Of a DNA stretch of 64,000 bases, positions 36,654 through 48,426 are shown in pieces (the first letter of the stretch is position 1; each line of letters starts with the position of its first letter). The notes under the pieces were generated by a model. The model did not search any database. It worked only from the letters and a program-made list of their open reading frames with translations, and had not been told where the DNA came from. Made by a program: the position numbers and the translations under genes. This DNA comes from Neospora caninum Liverpool (taxonomy: Eukaryota; Apicomplexa; Conoidasida; Eucoccidiorida; Sarcocystidae), in NCBI RefSeq assembly GCF_000208865.1, contig NC_018395.1, positions 4,388,839-4,452,838 on the forward strand, in the 5' to 3' direction.

Positions 36654-38821
36654 TCGCCACGACCCTGCTCCAAAAACAGCCTCCCGTCTTTGGTCGGCAC
36701 TTGGACATACACTTCCCCACCTAAAGAACCATCCGATGTTTTCAGAGAGATCGAGGTGTGTCGATGCAGATGTGAATACTCTGTAGGTCTTGTCTTTGGA
36801 CGAAGCACAGGTTTTTCAAATTCGAGTCGTGCACGGTTCTCTGTGTAGGCGTGCGTGGCACGCAGCGTACCGTTGTTTGGAACCGAGCTCCCGTTGAGTT
36901 TGCGTGCAAGTGCCCAGTCAGCTGGGCAAACATCCCGTAAATATATCCGTAGTGGCGCCTCCAAGACTGTTTTCACCGGGCCGACGCGTTCGAACTGAGT
37001 CGGCGCGTCTCCGCAGCTGCGCGAGTCCGTCGCCGGGAACTTTTAGGACTCCGGTGATTGTTCGTGCAAAGGAGTGAAAACGGCGAAAGCGTGACAAGGA
37101 GAGAGACGGAAAGCAGCGGGATTCTCTCCTCTTCTCAACAGGGGCTTTTGCCCTTCACTGGCCCGCCGGTAATAGCGTGTGTCTCGCGAGTGCATGCATG
37201 CACAGGAGTCTCATAATGAGTCCCGCCACGTTTATTTTCGAGACAGCAGTGCTTTCAGTCTGAAACTGACGTGGCTAATACGAAGCAACGCTCCGGTTGG
37301 AGTACATCTCGGTGCATCTCAAAGAAAGAGAAAAGAAAAACTCTTTCGCAGGCGGAACACATCGGCGCGCTAGACAGCCTCGCCTGCCGCTCTCGTCTCC
37401 GGCTGTCCCCCGTTGATAGTTGTACACACATTCTGCCGAGGATCGATCTTGCCCCGTTGCGAACTCCACGACGGAGAAATTCTGAAAGGTTTGCGGGATT
37501 TGCCACTACGAAAGAGAGGATTGGGGGAGAACCCTTCTGTTTGAAAACTGACAATTGGCGTTTGGCGAAACATCTTAGGCGAATCTCACTGTCTTGCTCC
37601 AGGCTGTCGAGTTTGGCAGCGTGCCGGCGAACAGAGTGAGAGAAAGGAACGTCTGTCGTTTTTCTGGATCGAACAAGCAATTGGATCGCCTTTCCTACAA
37701 CCGCCCAGAATGACTTGCTGGCGTTCGACGCTGGCCGAGTGCAAGCGTTCGGGTCAGAGTAAACGAAAGAGCGTCTGATTTAGAACATAAACAGACTGAT
37801 GGCCTTGTGTTTCTTGGACGATCGCAAATGCAATGAATCAGTTTAGAACGGACGTCCAGAGTCGTGCAGAAACGATAAGAGACGAAGTCGGCTAGACGTG
37901 GTTTCGACAGCGAGCATTCATTTCTCCAGGAGACAGTGAAACCTCGGAGTGTGGGTCGGCAGTGCAGCCAGGAGCGATTTTTTCAGACAAAAGGTGTTCA
38001 GCGAACAGCAACGATTTGACGCTGAACCGGAAGAGAAGCGAAGCAGGGCTGCCCCTAAGAAAGTCCAGATTCCAGAAGGTTTTTCCTCGATTCTACCCCT
38101 GCGCGTTGAGGATCTCTGGAAACCGCACTTACTCGTACGCCTCCTCGCGTGAATAGACACGTGCCTCGCCTACGGCTGCGTCCAGTAAGTGTATTGCTAC
38201 TATTCCAACTCTTCGTGGCGAGTGTATCCGGCTCCCGCGCCTGAAGGCCTGTCCTCCGTGTTCTCCCACCGCCCAACGACGAGCAAAGCATGGAGTTCAG
38301 ACACTGCCTGCATTTCCGAGAGAAAAGAAACGGAGTGGGTCGCCGCCTCCCTACTGGGAATGTCCTGTGGACCAAATGCGTTTCTTTCCCTGCGGTTTCC
38401 CCTCGGTCTTCTCCCTGTGTCTCAACCGGACAAACTGTCGAAAAAGAAAACCGGAGGCAACGGAAACCGGAATTCCGCACGCCGCCAGTGAGCGACAGCC
38501 ACATTGGCAAGAAGCATGACGGTGTAGAAGACAACAACTAGACTACAAAAAACGGACAAGTCTCGAAAAGATGGAGAAGGAAAGAAGCGTTTCGCTGCAA
38601 AAAGGTCACCAGACGCTGAGAGGCTCCAGTCTCTCGTGGAACCGCGCGCAAAACTCTGACGGCATTCCGCCAGAGAGAGACTCGACGAGAAAGTTGAGCA
38701 ACTGACTGCGGTTCAGTGTGCGGTGTGTTGACAAGCAGTGTAGACGCATACGCATGTATAAATATACCTATTCATTTGTCTATGTAATGACCAGGGCTCT
38801 CCACCTAGAAATCTGCGTCAC

Positions 38822-38861
<40 letters not shown>

Positions 38862-38944
38862 CTAAGTTTGCAAATATAGATATATACGCATATAGGTGGA
38901 GGTTGCGTCTCTTCTAAGAATGTGGCGAGCGTCTCGCGTGTGTG
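36654..38944. other. Long spacer with microsatellite
   Basis: About 2.3 kb without a supported gene. A minus-strand ORF from ATG 36976 (MKTVLEAPLRIYLRDVCPAD) reads into the 17-bp repeat and ends one base past the ASCC1 ATG, out of frame; it is probably leader sequence. A TA array spans 38822-38856. Several short frames at 37250-37680 lack support. Confidence 0.5.
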
Positions 38945-41900
38945 TCACGGCCTCGCAGCAGATGCTTTACGTGGCCGTGACGCAGCTGCATTCCCTCGGT
39001 TTTGTTTCTCCACTCGATTCACGATATCCTGATCCAGTTCGTCTTCCAACTTTGGTAGTTCCGAGTCCTTTGGCAGTTCCACCGCGCCCAAGCTCTCGTC
39101 ATCTTCTTCGCCCAACGCATCTGCAATCGAGGCTGTGCGTGCCTGTTGTGGACGCCATAACAAAGAGGCAACCACGCGACCGCATGAGATGGTGAAACGG
39201 AGAACCAAACCACAAGCGCTCCTGCGGCATAAAAGAGAGTTAGCTTCTTAGTCCCTCGCGGTCAACAGTTCGTCTTTCGCCCTCGAAACGCTCTCGATAT
39301 GCTCGACCTTCCGAGAGGTGCCGGGAAAAAAACAGCTCTTCTCGCTTGTTTGGAGACAAGTGAAACGGCCTCACGTCTACAGCGGCAGCAGAGTGGAGCG
39401 AACTACAAAAACACGAGAACGAAAAACGAAACGGAAGAGCGCCGGAATCAACGCGGTAGAGATCTTACCCCGCGCTCTTTCCCTGAACCGCCTTCGCTCG
39501 TCGGTAGACCATCCTCCAAGTCCACGCCCAACCGAGAGCACAGAAACTGCACACGAAGCAAACAAGAGAAACCACAAATCGGAGAGGAGGCTGTCGATGG
39601 GGTTTCGCAAACACATGCGCGTACGCAGAACCACCGAGGCGCCTACTGTCCACGGCAAATAGCAGAAGCGCGTGCGATAGACGGGATACTTAAATCAGCA
39701 CGTGCACGGATACACAGTACAAAAAAACATATCTGCGCAGATGCAGAGGAAAATCTTTTCCACGGTCCTTCCATATTTTTGGCGCGGGATCGCGTTTGCC
39801 GTTTTGCTATACTACGTACAAAATATATATATTCATGTATATTTGAAAGCATCGGCCACTTCGTCAGCGTGCACGCCTTGGTCAACTCGCTCCGTCTCTA
39901 CCTCACCTCCAGCTCTCTCATTTTCCTCCAGCTTTTGATCTGGGACTTGCGAAGGCTGAGACCCAACGCGAGGTGCGTGGCGACGGGCTCTTCGCAGCAT
40001 CCCAAGGCCGCAAAAGTGCGAAGAACAGTGAAAAGGTCTGGCGACGAGAGGAGACCTATGCGACGAGCAAGTTCGCTGAATCCACGGGGTGTACAGACAC
40101 ACACGGACACTCGGCGGTCGATGTGGAGAGGACGGGAGAACCTCAGGACGTCCGGTACGATCTGTTCTTGCGCCCGCTATCTGACACAGAGCAGCGCTTT
40201 TGGCATTCTGGAAATCAACGGATCCTGAAGCCTCCTCCTTTCCCCGCACAGCCACCCTGACCGGACAGCGAACGTGCTATACAGAGCGTCTATACGTCCC
40301 CGTCCCCAGCTGGCGGGAGAAAAAAAGCACTGAGCAGACCCGTCCTAAATCGCTCCGAGCCTAAGCCGTTTTGCATCTCCTTGTCGTGCGCCTTCTTGCT
40401 TGCGCCAAACACATCCAAAGTTCACTTATAAATGAACTGACGGGCGCCTTATGCAAAAATATGCATGACCACGCGAAACCAAAAACGTAAGGTGAAAACA
40501 GCGACAAGCAGAGCCAGGACACCTTGCACACTTCCCGTGAGCAGAGCCCACAGCGGTTGCCTCTCCGAGGAAGCGTATGGACAACCAAGAAAGAAATCCT
40601 GACAGGCTTACATGCAGAGACGCCGTGAAGGCAAGACGTCGAGAGCAACGAGAGAGTGGAAAATCCTCGCCAGTTGCTTCGCCGTCGCTGGTTCCAGGGT
40701 GCCGGGCGTTCGTGTGTCTTCCGCCGCTCGCTCCCGGCCTTCGTGTGTCTCATTGAGAGTCTGCATGCGGTCGTTCTGAACCGTTTTCACACGAATCAGC
40801 AAGAAAGATCCGTTTGCACGCGCAGCGGGATACGAGCGCCCTGCAGGCGTATCTACACGGGCGGGACCCACGAGCTGGCGGGAACCACACAGCTCACTCT
40901 CGTGAGAAAGATCTGCCTGTTCTCGCCGGGCACCCACGCCCTGCCTCCAGTTCGCATTCTCTCCTCGGCGCACACAGCACGCACATTTCAAAACGCCGAC
41001 CCAGCGTCTCGCGCGCGCTTCGTTCTCTTTCTCCACAAGAAGAGACGACGCGCGGCGTCGAACGCCGAGCCAGAGAGGCATGCAGGCAACGAGGCAGTGA
41101 CCCACCGAGACGCTCGGCAGGGCCGGTTCTGTCCTTTCTCGACCTGATACAAGACCGAATGCGCACCTCTTGCGAGGACCCGGCGCAGAGAGGTAACACC
41201 GAGTTGCAAGGCTGTGTTCTTCCAGGCGAAGCCGTCTTCCCGTCGACCAGCGTGGGCTGCCATCGGGCGTCGGGGCGAAGGCCTCAGAAAGAGTTTCAAC
41301 GCACACTGGCCACGGCCGGTGAGTCCCCTCCGCTGGCAAGCTCGCTAGACGTGCACTGGCGAGTCGACTGGGGTGAGCTCCGCAGTTTATGAGGGAGACT
41401 CTGTTGTCGCTTTGCGGTTCCTTGGCGCTGCGCAGAACGACCGATTTGAACTTACAGAAGCCGCGGAGAGTCGCCGAAGCAAAAGCGACGCGCATGCAAC
41501 TGCATGTCGCTGAGCCGCCTCTCGATCCGAGTAGACCTCCAGCATCTTCACGCAAACGGCAAGGGCGGAATTTGACAGCGCATCCAGGCAGGGATAGTCC
41601 GTCTGTCGCCGTGTCTCCGGGGAACTCGTGTCTCCCTCTTTGGCGGTATCGCTAGTTGCTGCCGAAGAACAGAAGAGCCGGTCAAACACCCGAAACATGT
41701 ACGCTTCAGCTTCTTCCGGAGACGGGAGGGGATGACGGTTCCGCGCCTGGTCGCGATCTGCTTCTACCTGGGCAAAAACGGCACGCCGAAAACACAAAGG
41801 CCACAAGCCTGAAGCGGGAAACATCTCCTACCTAACGTGACCCGGTTCCCGTGTGCCTATGAGGACATGCACAGTCGTGTAACCGCAGTGAGCGGCTGCC

Positions 41901-43846
41901 TGTCTTCGTGCTTGGAAGTTCACGCTCCTCTCCGCCCGGGTCCTTTGCCGCTGAGGGCCCTTTCCCGGGAAACACAAAAGCAGACGCCCACACTCACTTC
42001 TTTACGTTTTGTCTCGAAATCTTCATCCCGCTTCAAGTGTGTCGCCAGCTCCAGCAGTACGCCCGGCAAATACTCCGGATCGAGAGCTGCTCAGCAAGGG
42101 AAAAACAGAAAACGCGCGAACTGCAGAGAAACTGTCGCTCAACCCTCTTCCACACTTTCGGCAGTTCACCTTCCGTAAACAGCGAAGCATTCGCCGAGAA
42201 CGCCGATACTTCCTTCTCCGTCTCGTGGTTCGGACCGAATTGGAAAACGCGTAGAGACACATGACGATCTACACACATCTACAGCCCCATACATTTCACG
42301 TGGAGACAGGTAAGCAAGTCCACCATGTCGCCAACCCGCGGGGAGCTTGGAGGGCCCGCAGCTGCTTGGGTGCCTTGTTTTTCGAACGCGTGTTTTCCTA
42401 CAGACCAGCGTTGTCCATCTGCAGATTAAGGATTCCGGAGTGTATCAACCAGTTGCGTCAGCGGCTCTCACCTTCGATCTTCGTGGTGACTAGCTCCCGG
42501 ATCCAGAGACCTCGCGCAGGGTCTTGTGGAAAGCGCACCAGTGCGGCAACGAGGTCGTGCGGTTCCGCGCCTGCCAGCGCGTGGTTTAACGCGTTGTAGA
42601 CCTCCACATTCATGACGTTCGGGTTCAACCGGAGCCTCCCCGCGACCGGAAGTCTCTCGGTGCGAGGTGTCGAGGGCTTTCGCGCGTCTCGCCCGCTGTC
42701 GCCGCTTGGAGAGTCGCGCCGCGGGTTGGCCGCATTTGCGTGGCTGCTGTGGAGTGCGCTCGAAGCGTCAGGCTCCTGTTCAGGAAGTGTTTCCGCGTCG
42801 GTTGAAGACGACAACACCGGACACATGGCAGGGGCGGCTTTCTCAGCGCCTTCTGCAAGCAGCGCATCTCGAGGTAGCACTGACGAATCTTGTCTGTCGT
42901 CCCCGGCAGCGAGTTGTTTCGCCTCTTTCGTGGCCGGAAGGTTCCAGAAGCTCTGCTGAGGCGCCGTTGCTTCGTTATTGCAAGCGCCACCGGTGTGCTG
43001 AGCAGCTGCCCAGAGGGCCTCATCTGCAACAGCCGCGTTCGCCCGTTGCACCGTTCGGCCCATGTAGTGGAAACAGGATGTGGCGTTGGGGAGTCTCCGA
43101 GCCGCGTCGCCTGCTTGTGTGAGCTGCGCGAAAGAGCCTAGATGCGCAGCAAACGGAGCGCCAGCCTCCTGGGCCTCCTCACGAACACCGCTGGAAGAAC
43201 TGCGTGGAGACCAAGGCTCAGCCGGTGAGTCGCCCCTGGAATCTGGAAGAAATCAAAACAGGCCTCACGATGTTCTGGTCCAGTTCTTGAGCACGACCTC
43301 CAACCCTGTGTTCGAACCCTCCGTAGGTGTGAAGAGGCGCCCTCCGCGGGCGTGGCGGGATCTCAGATGTGTCTCGCCACACGCCCCGGGGGATCTCTTC
43401 GACACCCCGAGCAGGCCCATTTTTTGCCTCAGAGTGCCCTTGGCTACGCGTGCATGCCCTTGTCACAGCCGCTCAGTCAAGCGATACACGGCACTAGGTT
43501 CCAAACGTCTACGATTCTTTCTCAAGCAGACCCGATCGTCCTGCGTAGACTTCATTAGCTGTAGGCTGCATCGCGTAAAACACCAAGAACCCGAGATTGG
43601 AGGATTGACAGCACCTTTTCCACAACATCTTGGCCAACCGCTCCACGGCGTGAATCGAGGAATGTGCTGACTGCGCGCGCATCCAGCTTCGACTTACCTT
43701 CTAGTCGCCGACTGACAGCTGGGCCGGTTTCGTCGACAGGCAGGGCGCTGGCGCGGTCAGCGCAGGATTCCTCCAAAATCGTTATGAACTCAGCTGCAGC
43801 GTAGCGCCCACGAGGCACAGAAAGACCCCGACTTTCGCTCTGAATG
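38945..43846 (-). CDS. Helical-repeat (HPR/FASTK-like) organelle protein, 3' exons
   Basis: Phased exons in transcript order: 43698-43846 (or from 43839), 42472-43110, 41998-42089, 41456-41767, 40612-40874, 39907-40075, 39469-39546 and 38945-39142. Each junction keeps phase; the stop is at 38945-38947. Helical repeat units are seen in exons 2-6, for example NVEVYNALNHALAGAEPHDL, NSALAVCVKMLEVYSDREAA, KQLARIFHSLVALDVLPSRR and ELARRIGLLSSPDLFTVLRT. The C-terminal 65 residues are acidic then basic. A further phase-0 exon within 40990-41300 (FAWKNTALQLGVTSLRRVLA) is possible. This repeat type (heptatricopeptide or FASTK-like) binds organelle RNA. It probably continues the first exon at 44134-45754 as one protein of more than 1100 residues, but the joining exon was not fixed. 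No RAP domain was seen. Confidence 0.68.
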
Positions 43847-44133
43847 CTGAGAAAAACTGCGACGGGAACGTGTTATACTCAAATGGACCTTGGCCGGCAG
43901 GCGTCCGTCGTCTTAGTTCACGGCACTTCATGAATTCGAATCCACTGAAGCGCCATGCTACCGGCCTTCTGTGACGTGTGACCAGGAGCGACGCACAGAC
44001 AACTGCCCCAAGTAAAGGTTCATCAACGGCAGGTTTCACCTTCGTCTGGTTTTGGGGAAGAGGAAGTTAGATGAAGCTAAAACTGGGATCTGGGCATGTA
44101 AAAATGCGTGATGAGGGCCCCTAGGAAACGTAC

Positions 44134-45754
44134 CTTCAGTCGGAATCAGTTGGCAAAGGAGACGCTGGACGACGAGCGAAACGGCGCCCGTCATAAACCG
44201 CTTTGGGAGCGACGCATGCGCTGAAGCTCTATGGTCTGCATCCGGGGCACAACTCGAAACCGGCCTTGTGTTGATGGGGGGACGGTTTGCGTCATCCGCC
44301 TCTTTCAAGGCTTGTAAAACGTACAGAACCCCTTCTCTGTATTGGATTGCGGCCAGTGCTTCAAGACACCGAAGCGCCTGCTCCTCAGAGGTGTGCACCT
44401 GGCACCAGTCTCCCAGTCGAGGGGGGGGTGAAGGGAATAGCTCCGCGACAATATCTGCTATGGCGCTCCAATTTGGAGCGGCCGAGAATCTGTAGAACTC
44501 CAGGAGAGCAACCTTGTCATCGACTGTCATCGCGCGTATTTGAGAGGGCAGCACGAAAGAGGCCACATCGTCTAGGAAGTCGTCTGCCAGCTCGGCGGCC
44601 GCTAAGGACGCCCTTGCTCGTTCAATGTCTGTTGGCCGGTAGAAAGAGACGTTGTTCAAAATCGCCTTCACAAGAAGCCGATGGAGTCGGGTGGAGGGCG
44701 GAGGCCGCTCGTGTGGAGCACACTGCCGATCCAGCCTGACGAAGGTGTGTAGAAGCAGAGGCAATTCGGCTAGGGGAAGTTCTCGCAGTCTCTGCACATA
44801 GAGGCTGCGAAGCTCTGACAGTACCTCATGGTCAAAGAACAGGATCTTAGATAATGCATGAGTACAAATCAGTGACTCTGAAAGCGTCTGCTGAGAGAGG
44901 TGTGATCTCAGTTTATCGCATATTCGCGAGAGAACTGCAACATCCCTGATATTCAGTTCGCCGAAAGCCCATATGACCTGCGTCAAGTCGAGGCTGGCAA
45001 ACGCGTCAACATTCTCTAGAATCTCATGGAAGATCCCCGCAAGCAACGCCTCGTGAGAAATCCCTAATCTCCCGTAAGACCAGGCGAGCATCGCAATGCC
45101 GCGCGGTCCCATCTCGTGAAGTCTCCGCGACGCCTCCCCACCGACAACGTCCATAAAGGCACATTCTTTGATATTCATCCTCGCAAATGCCTGAGCGGCG
45201 ACAGCAATGTCGGAAGGGCGGCATTGGGAGGCCTGTCGAGCGATCGCTTTTGCAAGGCAACTGAACAAATGCTCGTCGCGGTATCTGGCCTTCGCGTAGG
45301 CATTCAAGATGGCAACCAGCTCCCTGACCCGGAAGCCGCACACCAAGTCGGTCACCGCCGTCGTGCATCTTCGCCAAAAATTCGGGTTCTTCAGTCGAAG
45401 TTGGCCTGCGACAACTACAGTGTCCACTAGCTCACTAGCCGACTGGTGGTGAATGGGCACATTCACGAACGTAAGGGGAACACGGCTTGGATGAGTGCTG
45501 TTTTCATACTCATCATACTCGCTCAAGCGCATGCGTTTCTTTGCGAAACATCGGAAAGGCGACAGTAAGTGGTGCACATGTATTTGCGGTACGACAGCTG
45601 GCCGGTCAAAAGGAGACCTTGGAACTTGGCTTGAAAACAACTGCGCGTGAAGTCTTTGTCCGCGTTCTTCCAAGACAGTCCGCGCAGCACGATGGTTCAG
45701 CAGAGCCTGGCCTCCCCGACAGCGGAGACCGAGGACTGTCGGTAGCAAGATCAT
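44134..45754 (-). CDS. HPR-like mitochondrial RNA-binding protein, N-terminal exon
   Basis: An open frame starts at MILLPTVLGLRCRGGQALLN (ATG 45754), a basic amphipathic leader typical of mitochondrial targeting. It continues through about 300 residues of paired helices: VRELVAILNAYAKARYRDEH, PSDIAVAAQAFARMN, RGIAMLAWSYGRLGISHEAL, LTQVIWAFGELNIRD. The LxxxxWAFGxL pattern every 35-38 residues is the hallmark of heptatricopeptide repeats of apicomplexan organelle proteins, which bind fragmented mitochondrial rRNA. A GTACGT donor at 44133 (phase 1) suggests splicing to the downstream exons at 43846; without splicing the frame stops at 44036. The frame is open upstream of the chosen Met to 46057 but has no earlier ATG, and a strong acceptor-like tract lies just before it. 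Confidence 0.8.
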
Positions 45755-48426
45755 CCTCGTTGGGCACGAGGACCTCACTGCAAAAAAAACATTTTGCAAC
45801 ACATTCCGTGCGTAAATTCGGGACAAAACAATGCCGGGTTCCCTGATGAATTCGACGCTAACTGCTGCGTTTTTCAGTTCTGCATCTCGTGTAAAAACGA
45901 AATAAGTGTCGACGAATGCATGCGTTGGTGGCCTCTCGCTGCCAGGAGGCACTTGTCGATGAAAGTGACCAACGCAATTCTCAACAGGTTTTCCCAGTTT
46001 CACGCAGTTGTGACGCGGCCACAGAGCTCTGTGTTCAATGTGGTCAAGGAACGACACGACAGGACGGGTCTGGATTGTCTGATTGTGAATCGCCGCGACA
46101 GCAGTGTGCCGCGGAAAAATGCCGACTCATCGTCCGCGCAGCAGCTCTCACGAGGTTGCGCACAGTGAGGTAGCGCGGGTGCAAAGCTGCGTGGCAAACT
46201 GTTGTAGTTATTTTTTGCTAGACGGATCCAGATAGCTCAGCGATGTCACAGTGCATGCCTCGCTACACAGCTGCGAAATCTATTCATTTCATTAGCGTTT
46301 GCAGCGCCGCGGAGATTCAGTCGCATTTGACTGCCACAGCAGCCGACTACGGAGCTCCCCAGAATCCAGTTCGTTCACACTAATGGTAGCGCGGCCCGCG
46401 AGAAGTCGGTTTTCCATAATAGGCTACTTCAGAAATAGAACTTTAGATTATGCAGCCTGGAGAGGCCAGAAACTTTCTTGGACTGCAATTCGGTCAAACT
46501 CCATGAATTCACTGTTATTTTGGCAATCTCGCAGAAGTGGTGTGCCTAATGGCTGGGAAAGTCCCGACAGGGAGTTTCATATCTGTATTACAGTCTACAA
46601 CCTCTTCAACCGCTCTTAACCATCGAATGTCGCGGGAGGATAGAGCTCCTCTGCATTTGAATCTGGTAGAGGGTGTCTCCTGATGCGTGGTGTCGGGGAG
46701 GCACCAAAGGATTCGAGGGCTTGTTCAGGAACAGCACTTCCGAGCGCCGCGAGTGCAAACCCCGGCAGTAGCTGTGATGAGGCTGCGGCGGAAGGTGATC
46801 TGGGACCGGAGGCAAGGCCTGGTAGAAAATATTATGGTATAAGTAGCGAAGCGGCTGTGGCAGCACTGGCAGCCTACCAGAGCGCTCGCCTCCTGTGGAA
46901 GTCGCGGCGGGGTAGTAGTTCTTGGGCACAAGCACCGAAACCTTCCACACGGCTCCGGTAAAATCTCCTAGCAAACGGGACGATACACTGAAAGGAGATA
47001 CTCCAAGAATCTGTATTACCTTCTAGCCTTTCAGCCTCAATTGGAGGCTTGAGTGTTATGTCATCAGGAATTGGCTGTCAGCCGCACAGTGCAGCAACAT
47101 CACGTCTCAGCAAAAGAGTGGCAACATACATCTGCAAGCTTAAAGAACCAGTCGTAGTCTGTGCCTCCGACAATGACCTGCAGAATTCGACAGATGTTCA
47201 CAATGTTGAAAAACGTATATCGACGGTTGCCGCGTTACCTTTAGTACACTGTTGCCTATGACGCTATGTTCCCACAGGCCATGCAGATTAGGAGGGCGAG
47301 GCATTGAGACTGCAAGCTTACTGGGCACCAAAGTCATCGCCTGTCACGTACAGTGGCAAGTGTGCAAATGTGACCGTATACATGGTCGCTGAGCCACGGG
47401 GTGCATGATATCGAGAGAAAAAACTTGAGATATCAGTGCCTACCCTTGTCGCGGGGTTCAATGCTGGTCCTCGCTTCGTGAACGCTTTCCTCATGAGACA
47501 CTGGAGGCGGCGCGGTCACGCAAAGATTTGCCTCAAGAAGTAGGCTGCCCAAGCAGCATAGCAAAAATAGAGAGCGACTCATTGTCTCGTACAGGCAGCA
47601 AAACTGTTCATGTTCGATTTTAGGGACCTTCAGGAAGCCTCAGAGCAGTGGTGCTGATTGCAGACCTGGGCATTCAGCGAAGTGTCCGTACACCTCATCG
47701 TTTCCGTGGTGTCAGCAACGCAGAAGCAGCTCAATTACCGTTTTTATCTATGGCCACAAAGCCGGTGCCAATCGGACGAGCCGGGGACCGCGCGCATAAG
47801 ATCCAGAATGACGCTCACTGAAGTTGCTGGTGTTGTTTCCGATACCGTATCGGCTGTGAATACTCGTGTGGAAAAAGAAATTCCTAGAGCGTTATTTGCA
47901 GTTTTATTACCTGTCAAGGATTTTCGTTTTGTGGATGCCAATCGGTCAGTGTTTTGTCGGGCTCTGATCCCCTGCTCGTCTAACAAGGTCTAGCACCTGC
48001 ATTGTGGCACCTTGGAGTGCCTTTTCCGTCCCGATGACAACAGGTAAGAAGATAGCAGATGTTTCTTTGCGGGGAGAAACCATCATTCTCGCACAGAGGT
48101 GTGTAGTGCCGAAAATGCAGAGTGTGCCAGTTCCCAGTAAGAGTCCAGCATGTCGTGTGAGAGTCGAGCTCCTTCCCTAGGCATGAGTTCGAGCTCTTGG
48201 AAGGCCGAATCGGCCCGTGTGTTGGGCTGTTTCACAACGAAAGTGGTATGAACTGCCCTTAGCAAACTAAGCATCGGAACGCATCTGCAGGCGAAACACA
48301 GAGTGGTACGCACGACATTGAAATCCCGGTTTTTTTCGTGAAACTTGCAGACGGCTCCTCTTCGATATGATACCATCAATCCTAACGCCAGACATTCCAA
48401 AAAAAAAGTCTCTTTGTCCTCAGTGG
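45755..48426. other. Long spacer, no firm gene
   Basis: About 2.7 kb between the HPR gene and the glucanotransferase, both on the minus strand. It holds a + strand ORF 46683-46961 (92 residues, MRGVGEAPKDSRACSGTALP) overlapping a minus frame 46606-46974; neither has family similarity. It presumably contains the 3' UTR of the GH77 gene and the promoter of the HPR gene. Confidence 0.5.

Noticed and set aside
36473..36976. A minus-strand ORF of 167 codons reading through the 17-bp repeat into the ASCC1 start
   Set aside because: The 17-bp unit is not a codon multiple, giving rotating repeats in protein, and the frame stops one base past the ASCC1 ATG out of frame; best read as leader or promoter.
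43300..43330. Possible tRNA B-box (GTTCGAACCC)
   Set aside because: No A-box or acceptor stem nearby; it lies in an intron of the helical-repeat gene.
46214..46245. Possible tRNA, because of an A-box-like TAGCTCAGC
   Set aside because: No matching B-box or cloverleaf could be formed downstream.
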